Assembly (NCBI GenBank): GCA_030447525.1
Contig: JAUJOR010000002.1
Coordinates: 281,931 to 345,930, forward strand
Source of the DNA: Chloroflexota bacterium
Lineage (GTDB): Bacteria; Chloroflexota; UBA11872; UBA12225
DNA length: 64,000 bases
Reading direction: 5' to 3'
Within the stretch, counting starts at the first letter, position 1. The number at the start of each line of letters is the position of its first letter. This document shows positions 51,706 to 60,207 of this stretch, one piece after another. The position numbers and the translations under genes are program-made. The notes under the pieces are model-generated. The model saw only the letters and a list, made by a program, of their open reading frames with translations. It was not told where the DNA came from and made no database searches.

Positions 51706-51961
51706 CACGTTTCATCAACCGGCTCTTACGCCGTGCGGCGTTGTTGCGGTGGATGATCCCCTTGCGGGCCGCTCGGTCTAGCTCACGAATCGCACGCAAC
51801 ACGGTGCTCTGTACGGTCTCGTCGTCGCGTGACGCCGCCACGGCGATGGTCTGGCGCGCGCGCCCGACAAAGGTCTTCACGGCTGAGCGGACTGACCGAT
51901 TCCGCAAACGCCGCTTTTCTTGCTTCTGGAAGCGCTTGACGTCGGTCTTGCCCTTGGGCAT
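51668..51961 (-). CDS. rpsT: 30S ribosomal protein S20
   Basis: 97 residues, highly basic and helical. KRFQKQEKRRLRNRSVRSAVK and AARKGIIHRNNAARRKSRLMKRVN (split here as KGIIHRNNAARRKSRLMKRV) are classic S20. GAGGGAG lies before ATG 51961. It is often an end-of-line gene near holA in bacteria. It has its own extended -10 promoter about 100 bases upstream and overlaps the holA end. Confidence 0.97.
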   Translation of the reverse strand: MPKGKTDVKRFQKQEKRRLRNRSVRSAVKTFVGRARQTIAVAASRDDETVQSTVLRAIRELDRAARKGIIHRNNAARRKSRLMKRVNALQSTATGGA

Positions 51962-52050
51962 GGTGCTCCCTCTTGCCTATCCCTGTCTTGTCTGGCCCCT
52001 TCATAGCTGTCTGCGTCAATCCCTGCAGGCGCCACGGGCGGTCCAGATCG

Positions 52051-52698
52051 CTAAGAGGGGAGTATACCAGGGGAGGTACGGGCAGATTGGACGAGGGCCA
52101 GGGTGACGTTGGCCTCAATTGCGGCCGCCACCAGCAGGAGCAGTGAGACGAGCACGAAGATCTGTCCCGCTTCCAAGGCGCTCCGTCCCAAGACACGCAG
52201 ACGCTGCCCGGCGGCCGGCGGGAGAATCCATGCCAGGCCCAGCTTCATCCCCCAGGCGGCCGCGATCCACAGCGCCGGGAGCTCGATGACGCCATGGGGC
52301 AAGGTAGCCAGCAAGAACGTCCAGGGCGAGAGGGCCAGGGGCGAGAGGCGGCCCCCGAGGCCGATCACGATCCCCAGGATGGCCCCGTTGCCGAACGTCC
52401 CGGCGGCCGGCCAGAACCCGAACACAGGGAACGGGAGGATGCCGAAGGTCATCATCCGCAACACCGCCAGTCCGTTATTGCGGAAGATGATGGACGTCCG
52501 CTCCACCGGCGAGGACGAGCTGGTAAGGCGCTCGCCGACGTCCTGCAGCAGGGTGACGAACGGGCGCATGCGCTCCAGCACGAAATCGGGCTGGAGCATA
52601 GCGGCGACGTACCCCAGCAGGCCTCCAGCGACAAACAAGAGGACGGCGGCTAGGAGCCACCGCCGCCCTTCCCACACGATCTGCCTGTAGTTCGGCAT
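52051..52698 (-). CDS. SpoIIM family (stage II sporulation protein M-like) membrane protein
   Basis: About 215 residues from ATG 52698 (a longer frame opens at 52728). Five predicted helices, including LLAAVLLFVAGGLLGYVAAML, FGNGAILGIVIGLGG and IFVLVSLLLLVAAAIEAN. The family signature IFRNNGLAVLRMMTFGILPFPVFG (given as IFRNNGLAVLRMMTFG) and LLATLPHGVIELPALWIAAAWG is intact. SpoIIM-like proteins occur widely in non-sporulating bacteria, usually of unknown function. No other sporulation genes are here. Confidence 0.85.
   Translation of the reverse strand: MPNYRQIVWEGRRWLLAAVLLFVAGGLLGYVAAMLQPDFVLERMRPFVTLLQDVGERLTSSSSPVERTSIIFRNNGLAVLRMMTFGILPFPVFGFWPAAGTFGNGAILGIVIGLGGRLSPLALSPWTFLLATLPHGVIELPALWIAAAWGMKLGLAWILPPAAGQRLRVLGRSALEAGQIFVLVSLLLLVAAAIEANVTLALVQSARTSPGILPS
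52061..52069 (-). promoter_or_regulatory. Extended -10 promoter of rpsT
   Basis: On the minus strand, TGGTATACT (52069-52061) forms an extended -10 element (TGn followed by TATACT). A -35 at 17 bases is not clear. The predicted leader to rpsT is about 93 bases. Confidence 0.5.
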
Positions 52699-52867
52699 TG
52701 GCGTCGTGGCCGGCGGGGCACAGGCCATTGTCCCCCGTCGATGTTCTCCTTATCCAGCCGCCGCCTCAACCGCCGCCGCGGCCTGTTGCACGCACATCAC
52801 GTCCGCCGCCAGGCGGGGAAAGGTCTTTCCGGCGGCTGCCAATCCACCTCCCGACGGCACCTCACGC

Positions 52868-53224
52868 TTAGCCTCGCTCAGTGGTGACTCGGACGAGGGC
52901 GTCCTTCAAGCGCCGGATCTCGCTCTCGTACTGATCGCGCGTCTCCTCCAGCTGGCGCTCGAGGTCCATCCGGAGCTGCTCCATGCTTTCTTGCATCTTG
53001 AGCATGACCTCTACACCCGCCAGGTTGACGCCGAACTCATCGATCCAGCGCTTGATCAACGCGATCCGCTCCAGATCCTTGGCCGAGTACATCCGGATCT
53101 TTCCGTCGGAACGGTGGGGGCGGACGAGACCCAGGCGCTCATAGTGGCGCAGGGTCTGTGGATGCAAGCCCAGCATCTGATGCACGATGCCGATGGTGAA
53201 GCACGGCTCGTCCTCCCTAAACAT
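52868..53224 (-). CDS. hspR: HspR, MerR-family heat-shock repressor
   Basis: 118 residues with a MerR-type winged helix at the start (FTIGIVHQMLGLHPQTLRHYERLGLV, given as HPQTLRHYERLGLV, then RMYSAKDLERIALIKRW) and a long C-terminal coiled coil. HspR binds HAIR inverted repeats and, with DnaK, represses dnaK and often lon or clpB. It starts nine bases after the dnaJ stop, in the classic dnaK-grpE-dnaJ-hspR order. Confidence 0.95.
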   Translation of the reverse strand: MFREDEPCFTIGIVHQMLGLHPQTLRHYERLGLVRPHRSDGKIRMYSAKDLERIALIKRWIDEFGVNLAGVEVMLKMQESMEQLRMDLERQLEETRDQYESEIRRLKDALVRVTTERG

Positions 53225-53233
53225 GTCCCCCCG

Positions 53234-54208
53234 TCACCCCCCTTCCCCCGCCCGCAGCCGCCGGAGATCCTCGAACATGGTGCGCTCCTGCGCCGTGAGG
53301 TGCTCCGGAAGTATCACCTTGACCCGGGCGAAAAAATCCCCCTTCCCGCCCCCACCCATCTTGGGCATGCCTTGGCCGGGTAGGCGGAAGGTGCGCCCGT
53401 TCTGCGTCTCGGGCGGGATGCGGAACGTCCCTTTGCCGGACAGGGTATGCACCTCCACCTCTCCGCCCAGGAGGGCGTCCCACAGCGGGACGGGTACCTC
53501 CCCATGGAGGTCGTCGCCGCGCCGCTCCAGGCGCTCGTGGGGGAGGAGCTTGACGCGCAGGTACAAGTCTCCACGCGGGCCCCCGTTGGGCCCGGGGTGA
53601 CCCTTGCCGGCCACGCGTAGCCGCGTCCCGTCGCGCACCCCCGGGGGGATCTTGACCTCGATGCGTTCCCGCACCGGCCGGTTGCCGGCGTCGGGGACGT
53701 CGATGATGAACTCTCGCGACCCGCCCTGGTAAGCCTCCTCCAGGGTGACCCCGATCTCTTGCTCCAGGTCTTCCCCCGCCCGAGGGCGCGTCCCTCCAAC
53801 TCGTCCGGCGCCACGGGCGCCCCGCCCCAGGATCGTCTCGAAGAACTCCCCCAGGTCACCGGCCGCCGTCTCGAAGTCGATCGATGGCGCCCCATTGACC
53901 GGCCGGCGCCCCGTCCCCGGACGGCCGCGCTGTCCGGAGCGGAAAACCTCCCATCCCGGTGGCACGCCTTGCGGGCCCCGCTGCCAGTTCGAGCCGAACT
54001 GATCGTAGCGACGGCGCTTCTCCGGGTCGGAGAGCACCTCGTACGCTTCACCGATCTCTTTGAACTTGTCTTCCGCTTGTTTGTCCCCCGGGTTGACGTC
54101 CGGATGGTACTTCCGGGCTAGCTTCCGGTACGCCGACTTGATCTCTTTATCGCTGGCGTTCCGGCCGACACCCAGGGTCTTGTAGTAGTCTCTTGTTCTC
54201 GTATCCAT
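53234..54208 (-). CDS. dnaJ: DnaJ/CbpA-type co-chaperone
   Basis: About 324 residues. The J domain at the start has [18 protein letters not shown] and the HPD triad in [11 protein letters not shown] Gly/Arg-rich region follows, then two C-terminal substrate-binding domains ([20 protein letters not shown] is given as [16 protein letters not shown]; also [17 protein letters not shown]). The Cys-rich zinc centre of type I DnaJ is missing, so this is type II (CbpA-like), as in several high-GC hspR operons. ATG 54208 is preferred to 54229. Confidence 0.93.
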   Translation of the reverse strand: MDTRTRDYYKTLGVGRNASDKEIKSAYRKLARKYHPDVNPGDKQAEDKFKEIGEAYEVLSDPEKRRRYDQFGSNWQRGPQGVPPGWEVFRSGQRGRPGTGRRPVNGAPSIDFETAAGDLGEFFETILGRGARGAGRVGGTRPRAGEDLEQEIGVTLEEAYQGGSREFIIDVPDAGNRPVRERIEVKIPPGVRDGTRLRVAGKGHPGPNGGPRGDLYLRVKLLPHERLERRGDDLHGEVPVPLWDALLGGEVEVHTLSGKGTFRIPPETQNGRTFRLPGQGMPKMGGGGKGDFFARVKVILPEHLTAQERTMFEDLRRLRAGEGG

Positions 54209-54254
54209 CCAGACCCTTGCCTTCGACACTCCCCAGCAGCAGCGGCGACCTGCC

Positions 54255-54297
54255 GGGAGACGGCCTGCACAGGTATGTGCCCACCGTGCCGTCTCCC
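54255..54297 (-). promoter_or_regulatory. Two-level RNA hairpin between grpE and dnaJ
   Basis: GGGAGACGGC (54255-54264) pairs perfectly with 54288-54297, and inside it GCACA (54267-54271) pairs with TGTGC (54276-54280) around a 4-base loop. It lies in the 114-base grpE-dnaJ gap, so it would be in the operon mRNA. No T-run follows; a processing or partial-termination element is likely. Confidence 0.6.
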
Positions 54298-54322
54298 CAC
54301 ACGTGGCCGCTCACCGCTGGAC

Positions 54323-54985
54323 TTACTCTCGAGCCGTTACCGCGACCCGGGCAGGGCGGAGGAGCTCTTCGCCGTAGCGGTAGCCCTTTTGGAGCTCCGT
54401 CACCACCTCCCCCTCCGGCCGATCGCCGGCCGGGACGGTGGTTACCGCCTCGTGCAGGGACGGGTCAAAGGGCTGACCCGCCGCCGGCACGCTCGTGACG
54501 CCCTCGCCGGCCAAGACGTCCTGGAACTGGCTGAGCGTGAGCCGGAGCCCTGTCATCAGCCCCTGGGCGTCCACCGCGCCCCCGCCCGTCTCGTAGGCCA
54601 GGGCGCGCTCCAGGTTGTCCAGTACGCCGAGAAACTTCAGCAGCAGGGCCTTGCGCTCGCGACGCAACTGATCGGCGTAGGTCCGCTCGGTGCGCCGCTT
54701 GAAGTTTTCCATCTCTGCCCGTTCGCGCAGGAACTTGTCCCAGTTCTCGCCTGCCTCGGCCTTGGCGGCCGCCAGGGCCGCCTCCAGCTCGGTGATGCGC
54801 GCCCCGGGATCGGCCTGCGCGCCGCCCCCCGGCGTCTGGCCGGGACCGGGGGGCAGGCCGTTGTCCCGGATGACACCGCCATCCGAGGCATCACGCCCGT
54901 TGCCCCCCGGCTGAGCCGAGGCACCCTGGGGATCGACTTTGCCCGACGCCGGTGATTGGCTTTGGGCCATGGTGTCCTCCATCAT
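54323..54985 (-). CDS. grpE: GrpE nucleotide exchange factor
   Basis: Releases ADP from DnaK. 220 residues with a disordered Gly/Pro-rich N-terminal 60, a long coiled coil (ITELEAALAAAKAEAGENWDKF, given as ELEAALAAAKAEAGENW), FLRERAEMENFKRRTERTYAD, and the beta-domain DPSLHEAVTTVP and LQKGYRYGEELLRPARVAV. It starts 13 bases after the dnaK stop. Starts at ATG 54985 or slightly downstream are possible. Confidence 0.95.
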   Translation of the reverse strand: MMEDTMAQSQSPASGKVDPQGASAQPGGNGRDASDGGVIRDNGLPPGPGQTPGGGAQADPGARITELEAALAAAKAEAGENWDKFLRERAEMENFKRRTERTYADQLRRERKALLLKFLGVLDNLERALAYETGGGAVDAQGLMTGLRLTLSQFQDVLAGEGVTSVPAAGQPFDPSLHEAVTTVPAGDRPEGEVVTELQKGYRYGEELLRPARVAVTARE

Positions 54986-54998
54986 GCCTCTGCCTCAA

Positions 54999-56978
54999 CT
55001 ACTTCTTGTCGTCCGAGGATCGGAACTCGGCGTCAATCACGTCGTCGCCGTCGCGCCGTCCCTGCGAGGACTGACCCCCCGCCGCGCCGCCGGGACCCCC
55101 GGCGTCGCCGGCTGTGGCCCCGCCGGCGACGCCGGGCTCAGCGCCCGGGACGCCCTCCCCCCCAGGACCCCCGGCGGCCCCGGCGTACATCGCCTCGGCC
55201 ATCTTGTAGGAGGCCTGCTCTAACTCTTGGGTTAGGGTGCGGATGCGCTCCGTGTCCTGCCCCTTGAGCGCCTCTCGCAGGGCGTTCAGCGCCCCTTCGA
55301 TGCGCTCGCGCTCCTCGGCCGAGACCTTGTCGCCGTAGTCTTTCATCCCCTTCTCGGTGGCATAGACCAGGCTATCGGCCCGGTTGCGGGCCTCGATCTC
55401 CTCGCGCCGCCCGCGGTCCTCCTCGGCGTGCTGCTCCGCCTCGCGGACCATCCGATCGACCTGGCTCCGGTCGAGGTGGGTGGAGGCCGTGATCGTGACG
55501 CGCTGCTCCTTGCCTGTCCCGAGGTCCTTGGCCGAAACGTTGAGGATCCCGTTGGCGTCGATATCGAACGTCACCTCTACTTGCGGGACACCTCGCGGGG
55601 CCGGCGGGATCCCCTCCAGGCGGAAGCGCCCCAGGGTCATGTTGTCCCGCGCCAGCGGACGTTCCCCTTGCAGGACGTGGACGTCTACCGCCGTCTGCCC
55701 GTCCTCCGCCGTGGAGTACACCTTGGTCTTGCGTGTGGGGATGGTGGTGTTGCGCTCGATGACCCCGTCCACGACGCCACCAAGGGTCTCTACCCCCAAC
55801 GTCAGCGGGGTCACGTCGAGCAGCACCACGTCCTTGACTTCGCCGGTCAGCACGGCCGCCTGGATGGCCGCGCCGACGGCCACCACCTCGTCCGGGTTCA
55901 CCCCCAGGTTGGGATCCTTGCCCGTGAGCTTGCGCACCAGCTGCTGGATCACCGGCATACGGGTGGAGCCGCCGACCAGCACCACCTCATCGATCTTCGA
56001 GGCGTCCAGCTTGGCATCGGAGAGGGCCTGCCGGAAGGGGGGCACGCAGCGCTCCGTGATATCCGCCGTCAGCTCCTCGAACTTGGCCCGCGTCAGGGTG
56101 AGGGCCAGGTGCTTGGGCCCGTTCTGGTCGGCGGTGATGAAGGGCAGGTTGATCTCCGTCTGCACCACCCCCGAAAGCTCGATCTTGGCCTTCTCCGCGG
56201 CCTCTAGGAGGCGCTGCAGGGCCTGGCGGTCCTTGCGCAGGTCGATGCCCTGCTCCTTCTGGAACTGGTCGGCCACGTACTGCACGATGCGCTGGTCGTA
56301 GTCGTCGCCCCCCAAGTGCGTGTCGCCGGCCGTGCTCTTGACCTCGAACACCCCGTCGCCCACCTCCAGGATGGAGACGTCGAACGTCCCTCCCCCTAGG
56401 TCCCAGACCAGGATCGTTTCGGTCTTCTTCTTGTCCAGCCCGTAGGCCAGCGAGGCCGCCGTCGGCTCGTTAATAATCCGCAGCACCTCCAGCCCGGCGA
56501 TCTGCCCGGCGTTCTTCGTCGCCTGACGCTGCGAGTCGTTGAAGTACGCCGGGACGGTGATCACCGCCTGGGTGATCTTCTCCCCCAGGTACTTCTCGGC
56601 GTCGGCCTTGAGCTTCTGGAGGATCATGGCCGAGATCTCCTCCGGCGAGTGGTCCTTGCCCGTCGCCGGGACGTGCACCCGCGCCTCCCCCTTCGGCCCG
56701 GCCACTACCTTGAAGGGCGCGCGCTCCGCCTCCTCCCGACGCTCCGCCACCGTGGCCCCCATGAAGCGCTTGATCGAGGCCACCGTGTTCTCGGAATTGA
56801 GCACCGCCTGACGCCGGGCCAGCTGCCCCACCAGGCGCTCCCCGGTCTTGGTGAAGGCCACGACCGACGGCGTCAGTCGTCCCCCCTCTGCGTTGGGGAT
56901 CACCACCGGGTCGCCACCCTCCATCACCGCGATTACGGAGTTCGTCGTCCCCAGGTCGATACCCACCACCTTCGGCAT
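54999..56978 (-). CDS. dnaK: DnaK (Hsp70 chaperone)
   Basis: About 659 residues. It begins [18 protein letters not shown] and has [63 protein letters not shown] and [14 protein letters not shown]. The C-terminus is Gly/Ala-rich, ending near DVIDAEF. ATG 56978 is set by AAGGAG eight bases upstream; a longer frame to 57059 is not homologous. Promoter-distal genes grpE, dnaJ and hspR follow. A 9-base box shared with lon lies in its leader. Confidence 0.98.
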   Translation of the reverse strand: MPKVVGIDLGTTNSVIAVMEGGDPVVIPNAEGGRLTPSVVAFTKTGERLVGQLARRQAVLNSENTVASIKRFMGATVAERREEAERAPFKVVAGPKGEARVHVPATGKDHSPEEISAMILQKLKADAEKYLGEKITQAVITVPAYFNDSQRQATKNAGQIAGLEVLRIINEPTAASLAYGLDKKKTETILVWDLGGGTFDVSILEVGDGVFEVKSTAGDTHLGGDDYDQRIVQYVADQFQKEQGIDLRKDRQALQRLLEAAEKAKIELSGVVQTEINLPFITADQNGPKHLALTLTRAKFEELTADITERCVPPFRQALSDAKLDASKIDEVVLVGGSTRMPVIQQLVRKLTGKDPNLGVNPDEVVAVGAAIQAAVLTGEVKDVVLLDVTPLTLGVETLGGVVDGVIERNTTIPTRKTKVYSTAEDGQTAVDVHVLQGERPLARDNMTLGRFRLEGIPPAPRGVPQVEVTFDIDANGILNVSAKDLGTGKEQRVTITASTHLDRSQVDRMVREAEQHAEEDRGRREEIEARNRADSLVYATEKGMKDYGDKVSAEERERIEGALNALREALKGQDTERIRTLTQELEQASYKMAEAMYAGAAGGPGGEGVPGAEPGVAGGATAGDAGGPGGAAGGQSSQGRRDGDDVIDAEFRSSDDKK

Positions 56979-56999
56979 GTCCGTTTCTCCTTGCTGATT

Positions 57000-57015
57000 G
57001 CTATTGATCGATAAG
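57000..57015 (-). promoter_or_regulatory. dnaK leader box shared with lon
   Basis: GCTATTGAT (57000-57008) followed by CGATAAG is matched upstream of lon by GCTATTGAT (59979-59987) followed by AGGATAA. In lon the TATCCT -10 box overlaps this motif. It may be part of the promoters or a regulator site. The dnaK -35 is not clear. Confidence 0.45.
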
Positions 57016-57110
57016 GTCTGCGCCGTCGATTTCGCTTGCTCTCGCCCCCTGCGAGTCACATCGTCCCGGCCGGCGCGGCCCCCGTGGATGGGAGCCGGAG
57101 CCCGGCCACA

Positions 57111-59966
57111 CTAGTTGGTCCAGGCCGGCGCCGGCACGCTGGGGCCCACCGGCTGCGCCGGAATGACCTCCGTTGGCGGGGGCTCTGGGAGCTCGATCGG
57201 CACCGGGAGCTCCACCACCACCGGGAGCAAGGCGTGTTCCAGCACCTCGTCCACCCGCTCTACCCAGATGATCCGCAGTCCCTTGCGCACGTCCCTGGGA
57301 ATGTCCGGCAAGTCGTTCTTGTTCTGCGCCGGGAGGATCAAGGTCTTGATCCCCGCCCGGTTGGCCGCCAGGGCCTTGTGCTTGACGCCCCCAATGGCCA
57401 GGACGCGGCCCCGAAGCGTAACCTCCCCGGTCATGGCCACGTCCGACCGCACCGGCCGGCCGGACAAGGCCGAGACGATCGCCGTAGTCATCGTGATCCC
57501 GGCCGATGGCCCGTCCTTGGGAATGGCGCCGGCGGGGACGTGGACGTGCAGGGCGTGACGATCAAAGAACTCCGGCGTGACGCCATACTCCCGGCAGCGC
57601 CCCCGGGCGTAGCTCAAGGCCGCACGCACGGACTCCTGCATCACGTCGCCCAGCTGACCGGTAAGCGTCAGCCGGTGCCGGTCGTCGGTGCCGGGCATCC
57701 AGGTGGCCTCTACCTCGATCAAGTCACCGCCGTACTCGCTCACCGAGAGGCCATAGGCGACTCCCACCTCGTCTTTGCGTAGCTCCGCTCCAAAATCGAA
57801 CGGCGCCGGCCCGAGGTAGCCCTCCAGCTCGCCCGCCCCGACCCGTACCGCGAGTGACCCCTTCCGGCCCCTCTTGGTCGCCCCGCTCTTAAGCGCCCCG
57901 TTTGGGGTCGTGCCGTCTGGGGTCGTGCCCGCTCCGGCATCGCCGGACTTGACGCTCCCCTTGTGCCCCTGGCCGTCTCCCTGTCCACCCGCCTCGGCCA
58001 CCCGCCGGGCCACCTTGCGGCAGACGTGTGCCACCTCCCGCTCGAAGTTGCGCACCCCCGCCTCGCGGGTGTACTCCCGGATGAGGTGGCGCAGGGCCTC
58101 GTCCGTGATCGCCAACCGCCCGGCATCGATGCCGTGTTGCTCCAGCTGCCGCGGGACGACGAAGTGCCGCGCGATTTGCAGCTTCTCCTCCTCCGTGTAC
58201 CCAGGGATGGTGATGACCTCCATGCGGTCGCGCAGGGCCGGCGGGATGGGGTCGAGCAAGTTGGCCGTGGTGATGAACAGCACGCCGGACAGGTCGAACG
58301 GTACCTCCAGGTAGTGGTCGGAAAAGCTGTGGTTCTGCTCCGGGTCGAGCACCTCCAGCAGGGCCGAAGACGGATCCCCCCGGAAGTCCCGGCCCAGCTT
58401 GTCGATCTCGTCCAGCATGAACACCGGATTCTTGGCCTCGGCGTCACGCATGCCACGGACGATCCGTCCCGGCAGGGCCCCGACGTAGGTACGCCGGTGA
58501 CCCCGTATCTCGGCCTCATCGCGCACCCCCCCCAGGGAAACGCGGATAAACTTGCGCCCCATGGCGTGGGCGATCGACCGGCCCAGGCTGGTCTTCCCCA
58601 CGCCTGGCGGACCGACAAAGCACAGGATGGGGCTGCGCAGCTTTCCTGAGAGGCGGCGCACCGCCAGGAACTCGACGATACGCTCCTTCACCTTTTCCAG
58701 GCCGTAGTGGTCCTCGTTCAAGGCCTGCATCGCCCGCGACAGGTCGAACTGCTCTTCCGTCGCCTTACTCCATGGCAACCCCACCAGCCAGTCGATGTAG
58801 GAGCGGACAATGCCCACCTCCGGCGATCCCGGGGGAATGAGCGGGAGGCGGTCGAGCTCCCGCATCGCCCGGGTGAGCACCTCTTCCGGCATCCCGGCCG
58901 TCTCTACCAGGTGGCGCAGCTCCGCCTGCTCGGCCAGCTGCGGGTCCCCCTCCCCCAGCTCCCGGTGGATGGCCTTGAGCTGCTCGCGCAGGAAGTACTC
59001 CCGCTGCGTTTTCTCCATCCCCTTCTGGATCTCCGACTGGATCTTGTTCTTGAGATCCTGAATCTCCAGCTGGTGGGTGAGCAGGACGCTGACCGCCCGC
59101 AGGCGCTCCGTGGCGTCTTCGATCTCCAGGAGGTGCTGCCGCTCGGCGACGGAGAGCTCTGGACCAAAGGCGGCCACATCGGCCAGCCAGCCCGGCTCTT
59201 CGATGTTGCGCGCCGCCGCCAGGACGTCCGGCTGCCCGCCACGTCCCTTCTCGATCAACTGCTCTAGCTGGGCCAAGACGGTGCGCATCAGCGCCTCGGT
59301 GGCCAGGGTGCGCCGGCCCCCGTCGGTCACCGGCTCCAGCCGCGCCTCCAGGTACCCAGACACTGGGGACGCAGGCCCCGAGGACGCAGGCCCCGAGGAC
59401 GCAGGCCCCGAGGACGCAGGCCCCGGTGGGGCCTCCTCCCCGCTTGGAGAGTCCCCCTCCTCCGCGGCGAGCTCGGCCGGCACCTCAACGCATTCGCTGA
59501 CCCGTGCGCGGGTCAGCCCCTGGACGACCACCTGCATCCCCCCGTTGGGGACGCGGATGGACTGCACCACCTGCCCTACCGTCCCCATGGTGTGCAGGTC
59601 GGCGGGTGTCACCGCCCCCAGCCCTTCCTGGCGCTGGGCGACCAGCAAGATCAGCGGGCCTTTCGCTTCGGCCGCGCGCAGGGCCTGCACCGAGGCCGGC
59701 ATGTCCACGAGCAAGGGCACCGTCATGCGTGGGAAGACCACGGTGTTGATCAGGGGTAGCACCGGCAGCCGGCGGGGGATCTCACGCCCAGGGCGGCGCC
59801 GGCGCCGGCCCCCTTCAGGCTGCGCCTCGCCTCCCTGCCCCGCCCTCGCCGGGGCCTTGGCAGCCTCCTGCGGGTCGCCCACCTGCTCGTCCTCCTCCGG
59901 AGCCGCGGCCACCGCCGGAGGGGATGCTGCTCCCTTGCTCACACGCACACTCACTTCCCGCCTCAC
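57111..59966 (-). CDS. lon: Lon ATP-dependent protease
   Basis: 951 residues, longer than the usual 780-820. A disordered basic head of about 60 residues comes before the LON domain (LPVLPLINTVVFPRMTVPLL, given as PLINTVVFPRMTVPLL). The AAA+ module has GPPGVGKTSLGRS and FMLDEIDKLG. The protease has the Ser in KDGPSAGITM (near residue 820) and its Lys. Two insertions are unusual: five-residue repeats (SSGPA four times, from tandem 15-base DNA repeats) in the N-terminal part, and a Gly/Thr/Lys-rich stretch before the protease domain. Start candidates are several in-frame GTG codons (59966, 59954, 59948 and 59942). Likely heat-inducible through HspR. Confidence 0.96.
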   Translation of the reverse strand: MRREVSVRVSKGAASPPAVAAAPEEDEQVGDPQEAAKAPARAGQGGEAQPEGGRRRRRPGREIPRRLPVLPLINTVVFPRMTVPLLVDMPASVQALRAAEAKGPLILLVAQRQEGLGAVTPADLHTMGTVGQVVQSIRVPNGGMQVVVQGLTRARVSECVEVPAELAAEEGDSPSGEEAPPGPASSGPASSGPASSGPASPVSGYLEARLEPVTDGGRRTLATEALMRTVLAQLEQLIEKGRGGQPDVLAAARNIEEPGWLADVAAFGPELSVAERQHLLEIEDATERLRAVSVLLTHQLEIQDLKNKIQSEIQKGMEKTQREYFLREQLKAIHRELGEGDPQLAEQAELRHLVETAGMPEEVLTRAMRELDRLPLIPPGSPEVGIVRSYIDWLVGLPWSKATEEQFDLSRAMQALNEDHYGLEKVKERIVEFLAVRRLSGKLRSPILCFVGPPGVGKTSLGRSIAHAMGRKFIRVSLGGVRDEAEIRGHRRTYVGALPGRIVRGMRDAEAKNPVFMLDEIDKLGRDFRGDPSSALLEVLDPEQNHSFSDHYLEVPFDLSGVLFITTANLLDPIPPALRDRMEVITIPGYTEEEKLQIARHFVVPRQLEQHGIDAGRLAITDEALRHLIREYTREAGVRNFEREVAHVCRKVARRVAEAGGQGDGQGHKGSVKSGDAGAGTTPDGTTPNGALKSGATKRGRKGSLAVRVGAGELEGYLGPAPFDFGAELRKDEVGVAYGLSVSEYGGDLIEVEATWMPGTDDRHRLTLTGQLGDVMQESVRAALSYARGRCREYGVTPEFFDRHALHVHVPAGAIPKDGPSAGITMTTAIVSALSGRPVRSDVAMTGEVTLRGRVLAIGGVKHKALAANRAGIKTLILPAQNKNDLPDIPRDVRKGLRIIWVERVDEVLEHALLPVVVELPVPIELPEPPPTEVIPAQPVGPSVPAPAWTN
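59367..59426. repeat. Four 15-base tandem repeats inside lon
   Basis: GGACGCAGGCCCCGA is repeated four times without gaps (59367-59426; the last copy ends GG). Because the unit is a multiple of three it keeps the lon frame and encodes repeating Ser-Gly-Pro-Ala-Ser. The array may vary in length among strains. Confidence 0.85.
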
Positions 59967-59987
59967 CGAGAGGATGAAGCTATTGAT

Positions 59988-60016
59988 AGGATAAAAGTTG
60001 AGCCACTTACTGTCAA
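59988..60016 (-). promoter_or_regulatory. lon promoter
   Basis: On the minus strand: TTGACA (60016-60011), 17 bases, TATCCT (59993-59988). The -35 is perfect and the spacing is ideal. Transcription would start near 59981, giving a leader of about 15-40 bases depending on the start codon used. Confidence 0.75.
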
Positions 60017-60017
60017 G
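59997..60017. promoter_or_regulatory. HAIR-like HspR site overlapping the lon -35
   Basis: GTTGAGC-N7-TGTCAAG (59997-60017) matches the HspR consensus CTTGAGT-N7-ACTCAAG at 10 of 14 positions with the exact 7-base spacer. It covers the lon -35, which would let HspR block transcription. The hspR gene lies in the adjacent operon. The assignment is inferred. Confidence 0.5.
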
Positions 60018-60207
60018 ACCCCGTGACTCTCCCGCCGGGTCTCTTGATCAGCGGCTGCCCCTGGTGCTGGCCAGTCCACGGTCCTCCCTTCGCTGGGCGC
60101 AGCGTGAGCACCGGAGGCGCGGATGGGACAGCCGGCACATCACCGCCGGCGCCCGGGCATGGCCTGAGCGAGGCCTGGGAACAAGGGCTAGGGGAGCAAG
60201 CCGAGTG

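Noticed and set aside
52051..52698. Evidence that the organism forms spores
   Set aside because: SpoIIM-like proteins are widespread in bacteria that do not sporulate, and no other sporulation gene is present.
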